DNA of 57,380 nucleotides from Clostridiaceae bacterium (GTDB lineage: Bacteria; Bacillota; Clostridia; Lachnospirales; Lachnospiraceae), in assembly GCA_902363735.1 (NCBI GenBank), contig CABJBA010000014.1:1-57380 (forward strand), in the 5' to 3' direction. Every line of letters starts with the position of its first letter. Position 1 is the stretch's first letter. Under the pieces are notes generated by a model. It was not told the DNA's origin. It made no database searches and saw only the letters and a list, made by a program, of their open reading frames with translations. The position numbers were made by a program, and so were the translations under genes. Of the stretch, positions 55,796 to 57,380 are shown piece by piece.

Positions 55796-56707
55796 ATGAA
55801 TAAAATTGAAAGACTGATTGGAATTGTTATGAGCCTGCTGGGAACCGAGATTATCTCCGCGAATGAATTCGCTAAAATCTTTAACGTCACCAAACGAACC
55901 ATACAACGAGATATGGATTCCCTAACGCTGGCCAACATTCCAATTTACGCGCAAACCGGGCCTTCCGGCGGGTATGGAATTATGGAAGAATATAAGCTTG
56001 ATAAGCGCCTTTTGACAAAACATGACTTGGAGAATATCCTGATTGCACTGAGTGGCTTTGATCAACTGGTGGTAGGAGGAGAGGTCAATGCCACCATTCT
56101 GAAAATACAAGGCATGGTAAAGTCAAAGATATCCCCTCCCATACATTTGTCTTTTTATGAATGGGCTGGACGGGACTCAATTAATGCACTGATCACCCCT
56201 ATACAAAAGGCAATTAAAAATCACAATATTGTGTCTTTTGATTACATTGATCAAGGTGGAAACCGGACTAAAAGAAGGGTGGAGCCATATCAGCTACACT
56301 GCGTAGAACTGCGTTGGTATCTAAACGCCTATTGCTTACAGCGGCAGAGCTTTCGGGTGTTCAAGCTCGCCCGAATTCTAAGTTTACAAACTGAGCATGT
56401 CGCGTTCATGCCTAGAAAGTATCCTTCAAATATCCATACCGTTGCAAGCACAAACGAAAAGGCGATTGCCGTAAAGCTTCGTCTCGGCAAGACTGTCCGT
56501 GACCAGTTCGCCGAGCGCTACGGCGAAAGCGTGTTAGAAGCAAACGGGCAAGACTACTATTTAGCCACTATAAACCTTCCACAAAACAGATTTGTTTTCC
56601 AATTCCTTGCGGGATTCGGTCGAGAATTGAAAATATTGGAACCGGAGGATTATGTCATGGAATTCTATCACTATTTGAAAAGCGCATTGGATTTATATGA
56701 GAAATGA
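55796..56707 (+). CDS. YafY-type transcriptional regulator (HTH and WYL domains)
   Basis: A 303-residue regulator with an N-terminal helix-turn-helix (about 5-60, including FNVTKRTIQRDMDSL) and a WYL domain (about 135-210, with VELRWYLNAYCLQRQSFRVF), followed by a WYL C-terminal extension. AGGAGG lies 5 bp before the ATG at 55796. Probably controls itself and the divergent VOC gene. Confidence 0.92.
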   Translation: MNKIERLIGIVMSLLGTEIISANEFAKIFNVTKRTIQRDMDSLTLANIPIYAQTGPSGGYGIMEEYKLDKRLLTKHDLENILIALSGFDQLVVGGEVNATILKIQGMVKSKISPPIHLSFYEWAGRDSINALITPIQKAIKNHNIVSFDYIDQGGNRTKRRVEPYQLHCVELRWYLNAYCLQRQSFRVFKLARILSLQTEHVAFMPRKYPSNIHTVASTNEKAIAVKLRLGKTVRDQFAERYGESVLEANGQDYYLATINLPQNRFVFQFLAGFGRELKILEPEDYVMEFYHYLKSALDLYEK

Positions 56708-56898
56708 AAAACTATGTATTCGTTTGGAATATCAACTTGAGCACGATCCGTTGCACAGTGTAGCCATTTTCATCCTGTAGTATAATCATATATCACATCT
56801 GCAGTCTATTGTTTGCCGGGGGCAAAATATAAAGGTTTTTACCATGTAAACAAAGTACTGAAGGCGCTCTATATTTACAGGACAATTCTATTTTATAT

Positions 56899-57234
56899 TT
56901 ATTGCTTCAAATGAGCTTCACCCCAATAACACATACTGTCAATAACAGGAACCAGCGATTTTCCTGTCTCGGTCAGGCTGTATTCAACCTTTGGAGGTAT
57001 CTGGCGATACTCTTCTCTATGCACTAAACCATCTGCCCGCAATTCCTTTAGTGTTTGGCTCAGCATTTTATGGGAAATGGTTTTAATTGCCCGCTTTAAC
57101 TCGTTATATCTTACCACTTTAAATTCCACAAGGTAGTATAATATAACCAGCTTATATCTTCCGTTTATCAAAGCAAGTGTATGCCCGAAACCAGTTTGTT
57201 CAATATCCAAATCTGCAATATCCTTAAAATCCAT
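56899..57234 (-). CDS. HxlR-family transcriptional regulator
   Basis: A 111-residue winged-helix regulator. INGRYKLVILYYL (about 20-32), RYNELKRAIKTISHKMLSQTLKEL and the wing region are typical. AAGGAGAG precedes the ATG at 57234; a longer in-frame reading would enter the inverted repeat. Its promoter spans the edge of the repeat arm. HxlR genes are often divergent from a reductase gene they control; here the partner would lie beyond the window. The gap 56708-56898 shows nothing recognisable. Confidence 0.92.
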   Translation of the reverse strand: MDFKDIADLDIEQTGFGHTLALINGRYKLVILYYLVEFKVVRYNELKRAIKTISHKMLSQTLKELRADGLVHREEYRQIPPKVEYSLTETGKSLVPVIDSMCYWGEAHLKQ

Positions 57235-57256
57235 CTCTATAACTCTCCTTTTTGTT

Positions 57257-57286
57257 AGTATATAACAGCTGACTTGAAAAAGTAAA
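57257..57286 (-). promoter_or_regulatory. Promoter of the HxlR gene
   Basis: Minus strand: TTTACT (57281-57286, inside the repeat arm), 18 bp, TATACT (57257-57262, outside it). Confidence 0.65.
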
Positions 57287-57380
57287 CTCCAGTGCAGGAC
57301 TAAATTCCACTGCCCTTTAAAAGTTGTCATAAATGGTAGAGGTTTTTGCACACAGTTCTAAGATTCCTGCTATAATTAAG
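57268..57380. repeat. Right arm of the 113-bp terminal inverted repeat
   Basis: Exact reverse complement of bases 1-113. Reading inward on the minus strand it ends with TTCAAGTCAGC and then diverges (TGTTATA here, ACCGTAA on the left). It forms the upstream region of the HxlR gene. Confidence 0.97.

Overview
The window looks like a piece of a Gram-positive, anaerobic, spore-forming Clostridia chromosome, most likely Lachnospiraceae. The evidence is a Phe T-box in front of pheST, the eno/secG/rnr/smpB and ruvAB/zapA/U32/rodA/pbp gene orders, a diphosphate-dependent phosphofructokinase, two Csp-like subtilases, a SleB-type hydrolase and strong AGGAGG ribosome binding sites. Most of it is housekeeping DNA read on the minus strand. 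No rRNA, tRNA, CRISPR array, transposase or phage gene was seen.

Layout. 1-6230: a cytoplasmic pectinesterase, a YhcH-family protein, a SleB-like cell-wall hydrolase, a YbaK deacylase divergent from a LysR regulator, and ilvN-ilvC. 6287-13045: a phosphoesterase overlapping an unusual cytoplasmic ParB-like/BMP fusion, then smpB, rnr, secG and an enolase-like protein that has lost its active site. 13200-17355: pheT, pheS with its T-box leader, and a zinc-ribbon membrane protein. 17508-21977: a complete agr-type quorum-sensing locus (LytTR regulator, AgrC-like kinase, agrD, agrB) followed by a three-gene operon of unknown function. 22032-31667: a heterodimeric ABC exporter, YihY, cysK, an M32 carboxypeptidase, a 5'-3' exonuclease, a small orphan, a macro-domain protein and a NUDIX hydrolase. 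31785-39012: a cell-wall and recombination block (PBP, RodA/FtsW, U32, zapA, ruvB, ruvA). 39176-46414: YprB-like nuclease, DUF5662, cold-shock protein, Hsp33, methyltransferase, SEC-C protein and an MgtA Mg2+ ATPase behind a long leader. 46882-57234: two divergent Csp-like subtilases, MscL with a zinc ribbon, PPi-PFK, a PAS-GGDEF protein, a CDP-alcohol phosphatidyltransferase with a likely ATT start, a VOC/YafY divergent pair and an HxlR regulator.

The most notable system is the agr locus. agrD and the neighbouring three-gene operon share the same upstream architecture: two direct repeats of CCAAAATT with a 22-bp period, sitting 8 bp from a TTGAAA -35 box. This is what a LytTR regulator would be expected to bind, so the unknown operon (119, 205 and 53 aa) is probably a direct quorum-sensing output, placed where S. 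aureus has RNAIII. The predicted peptide ring is CLWAH.

Other points of interest: the first and last 113 bases are perfect inverted copies of each other, which means either an unresolved repeat at both contig ends or a real invertible segment. The enolase-position pseudoenzyme, the two Ser-to-Gly subtilases, the ParB-BMP fusion, the mgtA leader attenuator and the ATT start codon are also worth a second look.
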